Part shown: in pieces, positions 47,448 through 59,510 of the stretch | Position numbering within the stretch: position 1 is the first letter of the stretch | How the letters are laid out: each line of letters starts with the position of its first letter | Assembly (NCBI GenBank): GCA_019426215.1 | Contig: CM033394.1 | Location: forward strand, 35,586,423 to 35,650,422 | Length of the DNA stretch: 64,000 bases | From: Buddleja alternifolia | Lineage: Eukaryota > Streptophyta > Magnoliopsida > Lamiales > Scrophulariaceae | Direction: 5' to 3' | Notes under the pieces: generated by a model | Database searches by the model: none | Seen by the model: only the letters and a program-made list of their open reading frames with translations | What the model was told of the DNA's origin: nothing | Program-made: the position numbers and the translations under genes

Positions 47448-49089
47448 TGTTAGAGTGTATGCCCTCAAATGCCATAAAGAAGATAGATTTATAGGGCATT
47501 GACTTGTAACTAAATAATATCTTTTAGTAATATAAGGCATTAGTTTGTTGTTTTCTTATAGGCATTTGTAAGGTTTTAATAAACAACATAAAGTCCTTGA
47601 TAATAATGTGAACCTTCTACTTTTTATAGGTTAGGAAGAATGGCACTAGAAGGGTTTGATCCTTATTATCTAAATAGGGTTCGCAAGTTTAAGAGAGTAT
47701 TGACTGGACATCAATACAGGACAAAGACTTGTATGATGTAAGTTTTGACAGAAAAAGTTCCAGTCGAACACTATGAGAATGATAGTGGGAACTTATGTCA
47801 TAGACATATCAGTTGGACTGATATGTTCGAACATGGCTCACATCGGTTTCATCACATGGGTATTCACTCACTGACAGTCAATGATGAAACTGATAAGTTG
47901 TGATAGGTACGCGTGAACCTTAGACCTGAGGAATCGAGTTGAAGATGTACTTGTGACATCAAGTCTGTCATTAGAGTAGTTAAATCCAATTCACCCTTTG
48001 GTGGGATCGACCTCGAAGTGCGACTTGATGGGCAAGTAGCATTCTTAACTGATTAGCAAAATGTGATTTATTCTCTCATAAGTGAATGAGCTAAATATAC
48101 TATGCAGACATGAATGAGTGAGGTTAAAAGTCTTTGGCCAAAGCATAAAGAGATACTCATGTTAGACATGAAGGTATACTCATTGACCTCGATTCATTAT
48201 GAGCTAAGCATATGGTCAAGTCATGTGAGTTTGACTAAAATCATGACTCTCACTTGACTGAGATATAAGAATAAAAGGTTTATACTCGTTCGGTATTCAC
48301 AGCGTATAAGGTTGGGAATGATCCTATTCATTCGTTCTCAATTGGGATACAATGTGAGCCACATGACTGGCTAGGTGTTACTCACATTCTTTTGATTTCC
48401 TTCCAATTGCCTTTTGAGACGAACCTAAAGAGTTGCGCTTAAAAGAAGTGCAAAAGGAAAAATCATGGAAAAGACTTGAGAGAATTTTTCGGTATTGGAT
48501 ATCGTGATTAATTAATTAATCATTAGATTATTTTATTAATTATTTAAGTTAATGAATTAATTAATTCCTTAGAGGAAATTAATTATAAAATTAATATGGA
48601 TTTAATTAATTATTTAATTAATTTATTTATTGGATAAATAACATTAATTATTTAAATTAATTAAATTGCATATAATGGACTAAAGCCCGAAGGCTTCCAA
48701 AGCCTTAAAGTGCATGAGGGTCTTAGTGGCCTAGGTTATTGTTTTCTTATTGTAGTATAATATACTACTTAGTGAAAAAATAACAAGTGAATAGGTCATA
48801 ACTTTATCTCCAAGTCAAAAACTCTCCAACCCTCTCTCTCTCTCTCTCTAGCCGTCCTCCAAGGGAAGAAGAAGAAGAAGGGGTCTTTTTCGCTTTTGAC
48901 TCCGGCGTGATAATTTAGAGATAGTGACGAATTTGTTGTTCAAGAAAGGATTGCGAAAGCTGGTTCAGAATTCAACATACGCGAAGTAAGGTAATTGAAT
49001 TCGAAACACAATTTGAATATGTGAAATCGAGATGAACCACATGGGAGATTTATCTTTCCGCTGCGTTTTTATGCTTTAAAATCCCAACA
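47448..49089 (+). repeat. Solo LTR of a Ty1/copia element
   Basis: 1642 bp starting TGTTAGAGTGTATGCCC and ending CTTTAAAATCCCAACA, with flanking AAGAG (47443-47447) and AAGGG (49090-49094), a 5-bp duplication with one mismatch. The end block CCGCTGCG...ATCCCAACA is the usual end of long copia LTRs that precede a methionine-tRNA primer site. No primer site or gag follows, so it is solo. The middle is AATTAATTAATT-rich. It lies between repeat copies A and B. Confidence 0.75.
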
Positions 49090-49139
49090 AAGGGTGCCAC
49101 ACTAGAAGCTTGAAGCCCATAAAGGAGTACAAGATAGTG

Positions 49140-49600
49140 TTTTTTGAATTTGGGACCAGTCTCCAAGTAGGAGATTGATAGGTTTGTGAAATCTAATTGA
49201 TACAAAGCATTGAGAGACGTCAAGATAGTCAAGAGAGAAGCAAAAAAGGGTCCCGGGATGGTAAAAAATAGCTTGATCGTAGTCAATACATGGTTGACCG
49301 TGGTCAACACAGGTTTGACCACAGGATTGGCAGCATGCATTTAGGAATTGGTGTTTCCTACGTGTTTTTGGTTTTAATCTGAAAGTTGACTTGTATTATA
49401 ATTATTTTTCGTAATTGTCTACGAATATGATTGTGTTTCATATGTAGAATATGTTTTTGTTTTCTTGTGGATCATGTCTTCAACTCTACAAATATGGGCT
49501 CATGGATTGTAATTGATGATTGACTTCATAAATAAATATGTAGATCTAGAATTGGTCTGTGAATGTAGACAGTTTGGTCAAGTCACGTTAAACTTTCATT
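49140..49600 (+). repeat. LTR-like repeat, copy B
   Basis: Diverged partner of 46600-47060, same orientation. If both are LTRs of one element, its interior has shrunk to about 350 bp plus the later solo LTR at 47448-49089. Confidence 0.6.
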
Positions 49601-50381
49601 GTCATCTTAGAAACTAGATTTTTTATTCGTATTTGTTTTCTTCATACTCCTTTGATTCGATCCCAAACATTAATCTACTTACACTGCATTACTTTTGTAG
49701 TTGTGTTCTTTTGAGATAACTAAAGGAACTTGGTTGAAATGAAAAATAAAATATTCACATAGATATTTTAAGGATTATCACATAGATAAACATAGAAATA
49801 ATTACATTTTGGTCTGGTGTTTATCTCGAATTAGAATTTAAGTTTCTAGTCTCTACAATTATAATGTTATCTCTTGTTTTAGAGACTTAATTGTTATTAG
49901 TCTCTACCGTTCAATGATTAATTACTAGCGTTATAGACAATACTGTCATGTTGTGGTGCAAAAAATTGACATCTATGATCTCGATCTAACTTCCATTCCT
50001 CTTACTTACCAATAATTTTGTTACCCCTATGAGGTTAATCATTGCATTAAGTTCAAAAATTACGATAAAAAAGGATATTGGCATGTAAGTTAGACACGAA
50101 CAAAGTGTTTAACAAAATGAAGAGAACCTTTCTGAAAAAAAGATTGCTTAAAATTCGATTTTGATTATAGATTTGTCATGTTGATCATGATGTTATACCA
50201 TTTTGTTCTTTTGATTACGGAACAATTTGACTTTTTTAAGCCTCAATTAATGGGGGAATTAAGCTAGTGATCCATTTTCACTATATTTGTTCCTCATCTA
50301 TAAGCTGACTTATTGATTATATTCTAACGGCAAAAGGAGTTTGATTCTACAATACAGAGTCAAATATAGTGATTTTTAAAG
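49601..50381. other. Unassigned intergenic sequence
   Basis: AT-rich, no supported frame, no clear repeat ends. It ends at the LTR of the second copia element (preceding bases TAAAG would be its target site). Confidence 0.4.
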
Positions 50382-50698
50382 TGTTCTATAGTATAAAGTC
50401 CACCCTAAGCCCTAAATTTCTTCTGGATTATTCACAATACAATACTAGGTTGCAGAATGAATTTTTTGACCAACCACAATTTTATAAAAATCAATTAATC
50501 TATTCTTCTATTGATTTTGTTGTGTCTCTACAATACAATGACATAGCCTATTTATTGGCACAAAACAAGAACCTCAAAGGTTGATTATATAATGAGGAGA
50601 GTAAATTACATTGACTCATATTGATGCTGAAAAGTGGAAGGACATGGAGATGAGGTTTTGGAGTTGTATGGACATCCACAAAATAATTATTCATAACA
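50382..50698 (-). repeat. 3' LTR of copia-2
   Basis: Read on the - strand it starts TGTTATGAATAATTATTTTG and ends ACTATAGAACA, about 317 bp. The first 30 bases match copia-1, and TGGATGTCCAT and TAAATAGG blocks are shared, but the rest has diverged. The purine tract CCAAGGGGACG precedes it. The other LTR is outside the window, so age and target duplication cannot be checked. Confidence 0.75.
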
Positions 50699-50914
50699 CG
50701 TCCCCTTGGATGTCCATCACTTAAGAATATGTCTCGTTAAAACCTTACTAGGAAAAAACCCAATGGGACAAAAACCTAGCGAAAGAAAAAGAGTACATAT
50801 CAATACGCAATCAGATGTTGCCTCATTAAAAACCTTACCAGGAAAACCCAGTGGAAAAAACCTTGGTTAAGGGAAAAAGAGTGCAGCGCATATTATCTCC
50901 CCCTCATGACAATA

Positions 50915-52180
50915 TCAGTCAAGATCTTTAAGTCTATGCACGCTAATATTGTAGACTAGTTTCTCAAATGTTGTTGTGGGAAGTGCCTTGGTGAACAAAT
51001 CAGCAAGATTATCACTGGAATGGATTTGTTGAACATTGATATCACCATTCTTCTGAAGATCATGAGTAAAAAAGACTTTTGGTGAAATATGCTTTGTTCT
51101 ATCTCTTTTAATGTACCCTTCTTTCAATTGTGCGATACATGCAGAATTATCTTCATATAATATCGTCGGGATCATTTTTCCAGAAGATAAACCACGATTC
51201 CCTCGAATGTGTTGAATCATAGATCTTAACCAAACACATTCTCGACTTGCATTGTGAATAGCTAAGATTTTTGCATGATTAGATGATGTGGCCGATATAG
51301 TTTGTTTCATAGATCGCCATGAAATGGCTGTGCCACCACATGTAAATAAATAGTCCGTTTGTGAATGACCATTATGAGGATCAGACATATATCCAGCAGC
51401 AGCATATCCAATCAATGCGGACTTGGGTACATATGAATAAAACAAGCCCATATCGATTGTTCCTCTATGGTAGAAAAGTATTTGCTTAACCCTATTCCAA
51501 TGCCTTCGTGTAGGAGAAGAACTATATCTTGCTAATAGATTAACAGCGAATGCAATATCAGGTCGAGTGTGACAAAAAAGATACATTAGTGCTCCGATTG
51601 CACTTAGATATGGTACTTCAGGACCAAGTAGTTCTTCATCACTTGCTCGAGGTCGAAAAGGATCTTTGTTCACATCTAGTGACCTTACTACCATCGGGGT
51701 GCTTAATGGATGTGATTTATCCATATAGAATCATTTTAGCACCTGTGATACGTAAGCATCTTGATATACAAAAATTCCATTCTTTAAATATTCAATTTGC
51801 AACCCAAGGCAAAATTTTGTTCTTCCAAGATCTTTCATCTCAAATTATTTCTTTAAGCAATTAACATCTTTTGAATCTCTTCAGGAGTTCCAACGATATT
51901 TAAATTATCAACATAAACTGCAATTATAACAAACTCATTTTCAGATCTTTTCATGAAAGTACAAGGACAAATTGGATCATTCGTATATCCTTTCTTCAAT
52001 AAATATTCACTGAGCCGATTATACCACATTCGTCCAGATTGTTTCAGTCCATACAAGGACTTATTTAATTTAATTGAATAATGTTCTCGAAAACTTGAAT
52101 TATATTCTTCAGGCATATTAAATTCTTCTGGGATTTTCATATATATATATATATATATATATATCATTATCAAGCGAGCC
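50915..52180 (-). pseudogene. copia-2 pol, RT C-terminal part and RNase H
   Basis: It reads from YMKIPEEFN (52142) down to LKDLD-stop (50915-50917). RT carries YVDN (near 51910) where the active site should be YVDD, and RNase H carries GYAAAGYMSD where copia-1 has GYADAGYMSD, so both catalytic centres have lost an acidic residue. A frameshift near 51860, a TAA just downstream and a TGA at about 51731 (CGA to TGA against copia-1) also break it. The last 269 codons (51724-50915) are open. An (AT)n run encodes an expanded Ile-Tyr repeat at 52141-52164. Confidence 0.9.
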
Positions 52181-54105
52181 TGATAAGAGGTGTTTTTACG
52201 TGTTTTTAAGACCGTAATTCTTATGATTTGGATTCACTTATTGCTTAAATCATGTCACATTTGCATTTAATAGGTGTGTTAAGTGAATACAGGTAATAAA
52301 TGAGAATACATGAAGAAAAGGGAAGAAAAACGATGTACAAAACAAGTTCAAGCATGTTTTTCAACACCTAGGCGGTTTATGCATCTCCTACCACATTCGA
52401 GCGATAATTCCGTACATTTCGAGACCGACTTAGACAAAGTTTCCTTCTACAAAGTTTTAGATGTATGTCTTAGATTCAAATGGGAACTTGAAACATCCAA
52501 ATCGGAGGTCTATAGAGATAATTGTGAAGGAAATACGATTGCTGCGCAGAACAGAGAAGTACATGTGCCAGGATACGCCCCAGCGCCCTCCTAGTCATGC
52601 CTAGGCATGGATAGTCCGAATGTTACTCCTTTTCAGCCTAAATTCCAGCATTATATGATGGGTAAGAATCACTTTTGGCCATAATTCAGCACATGTGTTG
52701 AGGGGTTGTCATAAGTGTGTTTCTTGGTAGATTTACTTTATGGGCGCCAAATCAGAAACAACCTCCATGTTGAAACGTAATTTAGGTATACTTAGCGACC
52801 GAATTGGACAAAATGTCCTTCTGGAAAGTTGTAGATCTATGTTTTATCTAAATATGGGGACTTGAATCATCCAATTTGGAGATCTGTGGAGAAGTTTATG
52901 AGGAAAATACTAAGACTGCGCTGGAAAGCAAGAAAATGGCAGCATGCATGTGTTTTGTTGAAGTTTTCACATGGTTATGCTTGGTGGAATTCTTAAGGGC
53001 CGAAAGTTCAGTATTTTTTAGCTGGTTGGAATCTTAAAAGCCAAACTTTAAGCATCACCTTAGGTGGAATTCTCATTGGGGAACTTTAATGGGAATTCTT
53101 AATGCATACTTTAGTGGAATTTTGGCTATAAAAGGAGGGGGAACCCATACTCTTCATCATTCACTATCAATTTCAGATTCTTGGAGGAGAGGAGGGCAGC
53201 CCCTAATCTGATTTCTCCACCATTCATCACCATTCTTCATCACTCTTGGAGGGGAAAACTAGAGGAAGGAAAAGAGCTTGGGGATTGAAGGCTCAACTTC
53301 AAGATCCATCATCATTCACCATTTAGGGAGTTGTTAAGAGCTTTTCATTTCATTTATGTCTATGAATATTCCTCTTATGTCTTTTATGCTTTCAATTATG
53401 AACTAAATTCGTAAGACTAGGGCCATGTAAGGCCAAATTGTGATATATGCTTACAATAGATGATTGTTGAGGTTGTTCTTATACTGTTATGTGATGTGAA
53501 TTGTGTTTTTGTCTATCTTGCATATACTTGATCACTATATGTTAGAATCTTATGCCTAGGTTAATATTTCGGGAGAAAATTGACTTAGGGTGCAAGAAAT
53601 TCACATCATGACCCGCAACTAATGAGGAATTGCCCTAGACATAGGTAAAGATTCCCGGGTGAAGTCGTTCGATTCAAATCGAGTGAACTCTAGTACATTA
53701 ATGCATGTTTAGTGGTTAGATTTCCGGATAGGGATATTTGGGAAATCACGATCTAAGTATAGGAGTTTATACGCGAGACATCGGTTATTCTCTACCTTAG
53801 GAGTTTTCACCATAACAATATAAGAGTAATTCTACAACAAGAGCCTTTATAAGTATATTTGATCAATTTGGACCTAGCATGTGCCTTAGTCTCCCTTTAT
53901 AATTGGTTTTAATTCATTTGCATAACCTTGTTCTTATTGTACACGTTTTTACATTTAAGTTACTTTTATTGTAGTTGTTTTTTTGTATAAAATCATAAAC
54001 TAGAATTCAAGTCTCCGTGGTTCGACAACCCGGACTTTTAGTCCACTTATTACTACACACGACTAGTGCACTTGCTACAATAGCACGTTAGCTTTTAGCG
54101 TGTCA
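52181..54105 (+). repeat. 5' LTR of the Athila-like element
   Basis: 1925 bp. It carries a TATA box (TATAAAAGG at 53127-53135) and a pyrimidine/GGAGG-rich leader. A 94-codon open frame (52310-52594) is present in both LTRs, only because the LTRs are near identical. Two diverged copies of one module lie at about 52390-52570 and 52780-52935. Confidence 0.95.
53127..53135 (+). promoter_or_regulatory. TATA box of the Athila-like LTR
   Basis: TATAAAAGG about 970 bp before the LTR end; the identical sequence is in the 3' LTR at 62111-62119. A GA-rich leader follows (GGAGGAGAGGAGGG near 53182). Confidence 0.6.
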
Positions 54106-54111
54106 AGTTTT

Positions 54112-54129
54112 TGGCGCCGTTGCCGGGGA
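54112..54129 (+). other. Primer-binding site, tRNA-Asp type
   Basis: TGGCGCCGTTGCCGGGGA, 6 bases after the LTR end, complementary to the 3' end of plant tRNA-Asp(GTC) including CCA. This starts minus-strand synthesis and is used by many Athila-type elements. Confidence 0.85.
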
Positions 54130-54264
54130 CTTGTTCATTTTAGTTTTTGATTTTTCATTTAAATTTTCATAATTCTTAGTTTTTCGTTTATTTGTAACCT
54201 TTCTTTTATTTTATTATTCTAATTTTTTTTCTTGTGTTTATTTGTTAGGTGTAATTTGTGGTGC

Positions 54265-55739
54265 ATGACCCGCTCTTCTAACGAGCCCCTATACAATTTT
54301 GAGCCGGAGATAGAGCGTGTTCTTCGATCTAGTAGACAAGCTCGAGAAATGGCCAACAATCTAAATCCAAATGGAAATTTTCCCGACATAAATCTTCCGA
54401 AAAACAGGGAATGGCTGCAAAATCTTTTCCAAGCTATGCAACCGGCACCTCCTCAAAGACTTCCATCGGTCCGGGAAAGTCTACCTCCAAGGGTCTACAC
54501 CATACCGGGGCCCGTAGTCTTTCCAAATTTCTTTGCACCAAATTATCACATTCCGTCACACATCTTTAACATGGTGCAAAGCGAACCCTTTTATGGAGAG
54601 CCCCATGAATCACCTCATGAGCATTTGGAGACTTTAGACGATACTCTCATGACTACCCAATTTCATCCACGGGATCTCGATGCAATTCGTCTAAGAGTCT
54701 TCCACTTCTCATTAAAGGAAAGGGCGACCATGTGGTACAAATCTCTACCACCCCAATCCATCACAACATGGGGACAATTGGTCGATGCCTTTTTGAGCAA
54801 ATTCTTTCCACCCTCCAAAATCAATGAGCTAAGGAGCAACATTAAGGAGTTTAAGCAAGGGAATCATGAGTCCTTAGCCGAGGCATGGGCTAGATATAAA
54901 AACATGCTCCGAAAATGTCCGGATCACAACCTAAGATTGAGCGAGCAAGTATTACGATTCCATGATGGAGTCCGTTCGCGCATCCGAAATAGGCTCAATG
55001 CCGGCGCCGGTGGTGATCTCCTTGGGCTCGATTGCCAAAGTGTGTGGGACAAGATTGAGCAATTAGCCCGGGAAGATGAACTTTATCCTGATGATGAAGA
55101 AATCACACCCACTAAAAAGATTGCTTGTGTTCAAGAGTTGGGCGAAGAAGTTGCTTTGGAAACAATGGTTGGCAATGTAAACTATGTTGGAAATGCCAAT
55201 CGACCTCAATTGAACTTCCATGTGCCCGAAAATTTTCCAAGGAGGCCCATTCCGGCGTCTATCAAGCACCAAGGCCCCCATTCAACAATAACCAAGCTCA
55301 AAGGCAAGGTAATCCTCATATACAAAGGCAAATAAGACCTCTTACAACCGAAGAGCGTCTCGATGAACAAATAAAGAAATCGGATTCAGCAATCAACGAA
55401 CTCCGTACTATGATGAAGGATATAATGATGGACATGAAGGATTTAAAGACACAAATGGGTCAAATGGCAAAGGCGATCAGCGAGAGAGCCCCGGGAACTT
55501 TACCAAGTGACACAGAAAAAAACCCGAAGGAGCAATGCCACGCCATCACCTTAAGAAGTGGCAAACAGGTAGTCAATGATGCTATTCGCATTTCCGCGCC
55601 CGAGCAACCCGATGAGAACGCCCAGGCGCCGGAATCAACCCACAGTGAACGAATGCTTCGCAATTGCGCGCCCGAACATCCCGATGATCACGCTCAGGCG
55701 CCCGAGACCCAGCGCCCTGGCGCCGATTGTCGCGCCTAG
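54265..55739 (+). pseudogene. Athila-like gag, frameshifted
   Basis: It starts at the ATG of MTRSSNEPLY (54265), the first ATG after the primer site. The capsid core includes GEPHESPHEHLETLDD (near 54595), RATMWYKSLPP and WGQLVDAFLSKFFPP (near 54770). The first frame runs to 55337, but homologous sequence continues in the +1 frame from about 55260 (QAPRPPFNNNQ) to a TAG at 55737-55739, with a Met-rich heptad-like segment (MMKDIMMDMKDLKTQMGQMA, near 55410). A single-base indel between 55240 and 55270 explains this. The segment to 55740 is rich in Pro and Ala codons and links to pol. Confidence 0.8.
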
Positions 55740-55844
55740 GCGCCACCTCCTGAACCCTCCACAGCGGGCTCTTCAACTCCAACGCATCCTCCCATCGAGG
55801 TCCGACTGCCATTTCCTAATGCACATAGAAAGAAAAAAAAGAAA

Positions 55845-58800
55845 ATGGATCCAAGTTTCCTTCGAATCTTAGCAATTCTTCGTGAGTGGGAGGAAAACGA
55901 AACGGTGTGCCTAACCGAGGAATGCTCCGCCGTATTGCTTAATAAATTACCAATGAAACTTGAAGACCCTGGGAGTCTCACTATTCCTTGCACGATTGGG
56001 CCATTATCCTTCGAAAAAGTTTTGTGCGACTCGGGAGCTAGCATCAACCTCCTCCCGTACTCTCTTTTCAAAAAGTTGGGCCTTGGTAACCCAAAGCCGA
56101 CTTCAATGAGCCTCCAACTTGCCGATAGATCAATCAAGAGACCACGGGGAATAATCGAAGATGTAATCGTTCAAGTCGACAAATTCTACTTCCCGGTTGA
56201 CTTTGTGGTTCTTGATATGGAGGAAGATGTTGAGGTACCCCTGATCCTAGGAAGACCATTCCTAGCCACTGGTAAGGCGGTAATCGATATTGCCAATGGT
56301 AAGCTAACCTTAAATGTGGGAGATGAAAAGGTCACCTTTGATGTTTTTAAAGTGCTTAAACACCCATGTGATCCTGACTCATGTTTACGCATCGATGTAT
56401 TTGATATGTTGATTGATGAGACTTTTCAGGCACGAATGGTAGACGACCCATTGGAGACATGTCTTTCCAAATCTATGGATGTCGATTCAGCGAGTGAAGA
56501 ACAATTGGAAACCATGTTTAGCGTAGAGAAGCCACCTCTTTACCACGTCATTGGAGCTAAAAAATTAGAAAGATCACTCTTGGCTCCTCCTCGCCCTTCT
56601 ATCGAAGAGGCCCCTATCCTTGAGCTTAAACCATTACCATTACATTTGAAATATGTATTTTTAAATGATAATGAGACTCTACCTTTAATTGTCTCATCTT
56701 CTTTGACAGGAGAACAGGAGGAGCGACTCATGAGAGTATTGAAGGCCAACAAAAAGGCCTTCGGGTGGAAAATTGCGGATATAAAAGGCATAAGTCCAAC
56801 GGTGTGCATGCACAAAATACTCATGGAGGAGTCCGCACGCCAACCACAAAGACGGTCAAATCCACAAATACAAGAGGTGGTAAAGAAAGAGGTTATAAAA
56901 CTACTCGATGCAGGTATAATCTATCCTATCTCTGATAGTGCATGGGTAAGCCCGACTCAAGTAGTACCCAAGAAGGGCGGAATAACTGTGATAGAAAATG
57001 CGAACAATGAATTAATCCCTACTCGAATGCTTACCGGGTGGCGTGTGTGTATAGATTATCGCAAGTTAAATGATGCCACTCGTAAGGACCATTTCCTCCT
57101 CCCATTCATTGACCAAATGCTTGAAAGGTTAGCCGGACATGATTTTTATTGTTTTCTAGATGGGTATTCCGGCTATAACCAAATTTCCATAGCCCCCGAG
57201 GACCAAGAGAAAACAACTTTCACTTGTCCCTATGGCACGTTTGCTTATAGGCGGATGCCGTTTGGATTATGCAATGCCCCGGCCACATTTCAACGATGTA
57301 TGATGGCAATCTTTCACGACATGGTTGAAGAATTCCTTGAGATTTTTATGGATGATTTTTCTGTTTTTGGAACCTCATTTAACACATGTCTTGATCATTT
57401 GGACCGTGTTCTAAAACGCTGTGAGGAAACAAATCTTGTTTTGAATTGGGAAAAATGTCATTTTATGGTCCGGGAAGGGATTGTGCTAGGTCACAAAATC
57501 TCCCAAAAAGGGATTGAAGTGGACCAAGCCAAGATTGAGGTAATAGAAAAGTTTCCTCCACCTACATCGGTGAAAGCCGTGAGGAGCTTTCTTGGTCATG
57601 CCGGCTTCTATAGGCGATTTATCAAAAAAATTTCCAAAATTGCAAAGCCGTTATCTAACTTGCTTGTCAAAGATGCACCATTCAATTTTGATTCCCTTTG
57701 TTTACAGGCCTTCATGACTCTTAAGGAGCTATTGATATCCGCTCCCATCATGGCACCTCCCGATTGGAGTTTGCCCTTCGAATTGATGTGTGATGCTAGT
57801 GACACCACGGTGGGTGCGGTCCTTGGCCAAAGGAAGGATAAGGTATTTCAAACCATCTACTATGCTAGTAAGACTTTAAATGATGCACAAATGAATTACG
57901 CAACCACGGAAAAAGAATTACTAGCCATAGTATTTGCATTTGACAAGTTCCATGCTTATCTCATTTTGAATAAAGTAATTGTGTACACTGATCACTCCGC
58001 ATTAAAATACTTGCTTGCCAAAAAGGATGCCAAACCTAGACTCATTAGGTGGATTTTACTTCTTCAAGAATTTGACATAGAAATTAAGGATAAGAAAGGA
58101 GTAGAAAATGTTGTTGCCGACCACTTGTCTAGGATAGAGATTCCTAAGCCTGAGTGCGTGTTTGATAAACCTATTTGTGAGGAGTTTCCCGATGAGCAAT
58201 TGTATGCTATACTTCATAATGATGCTCCTTGGTATGCCAATTATGCAAATTATCTTGTCACGGGAGTTCTTCCTCCGGATATCACTTATCATCAAAAGAA
58301 GAAATTCTTATTTGATGTGAAGCGATATTTGTGGGACGAACCATATCTATTTAAGATTTGTGCAGATGCCCTCATTCGACGATGTATCCCCGAGGAGGAA
58401 ATAGCATCAATTCTCGCCCATTCTCATGATATGTCGGTAGGTGGTCACTTTGGACCCTCTAAAATAGTGGCTAAAGTGCTTCAATCAGGTTTCTTTTGGC
58501 CTACTCTTTCTAAAGATGCATTCTTGTATGTTCAATCTTGTGATAGGTGTCAACGAACAGGTAACATCTCTAAAAGACACGAAATGCCATTGAATAACAT
58601 GCTTGAATGTGAACTATTTGATGTATGGGGTATTGATTTTATGGGACCCTTCCCTAGTTCTTGTTCCAATAAGTATATTCTTGTTGCGGTCGACTATGTC
58701 TCTAAATGGGTCGAAGCTGAGGCTCTACCAACTAATGATGCTCGAGTGGTTACTCGATTTTTTAAAAAAAGGATTTTCACTCGTTTTGGAACTCCTAGAG

Positions 58801-59510
58801 CAATCGTTAGTGACGGGGGCACCCATTTTTGTAACAAACAATTCGAGCACTTACTGAACAAGTACGGGGTACGGCATAAAATCTCAACCCCATATCATCC
58901 TCAAACGAGTGGTCAAGTGGAGGTGTCGAATCGGGAGATTAAACGCATTCTTGAAAAAACGGTTAACGCATCTAGAAAAGATTGGTCCCTTAAACTAGAT
59001 GACGCCTTGTGGGCATATAGAACCGCGTTTAAAACTCCGATTGGCATGTCCCCATATCGCCTTGTCTTTGGAAAAGCATGTCACTTACCGGTTGAGCTCG
59101 AACATCACGCTTTTTGAGCTATTAAATTTCTAAATTTTGATTCTCAACTCGTAGGTACCAAGCGATTACTCCAATTACACGAACTTGAGGAATGGCTCCA
59201 TCAAGCGTATGAGAACGCCAAGCTTTACAAGGAGCGAACGAAAACATGGCATGATAAGCGTATTATTCCCCGAGAATTTCATGAAGGAGACAAGGTTTTA
59301 CTATACAATTCTCGCCTTCGACTTTTTCCCGGGAAGCTCAAGTCAAAATGGTCGGGACCATTTGTTGTATCTCGTGTGTATGCTTCTGGTGCCATTGAAC
59401 TTATAATGGATAATGGACGAACCTTCATGACAAACGCCCAAAGGTTAAAGCATTACATTGGGATTGACGGGTCGAGGGATAAAGTGACCATTCCCCTCCA
59501 GGATCTTTAG
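55845..59510 (+). pseudogene. Athila-like pol with one in-frame UGA
   Basis: Protease with D62-S-G (CDSGAS). RT with [10 protein letters not shown] and FMDD (Asp503, Asp504). RNase H from about 610, with [13 protein letters not shown]. Integrase has an HHCC zinc site (His868, Cys899/902 in CDRC) and a D-D-35-E core (Asp931, Asp990, Glu1026). The first 1090 codons are fully open. A TGA at 59115-59117 stops it after HHAF, where relatives have Trp. The same frame then continues open for 130 codons to a TAG at 59508-59510 and encodes the integrase C-terminal part (KLKSKWSGPFVV near 59336). All catalytic residues lie before the stop, so a truncated enzyme could be made. Confidence 0.9.

Noticed and set aside
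52310..52594. 94-codon frame found twice (also 61294-61578) and apparently conserved
   Set aside because: The two copies are in the two LTRs of one element, so identity is automatic. The related pattern in the solo LTR is better explained as a DNA or RNA module.
54112..54129. tRNA-like sequence
   Set aside because: It is the primer-binding complement of a tRNA 3' end, not a tRNA gene; no cloverleaf is present.
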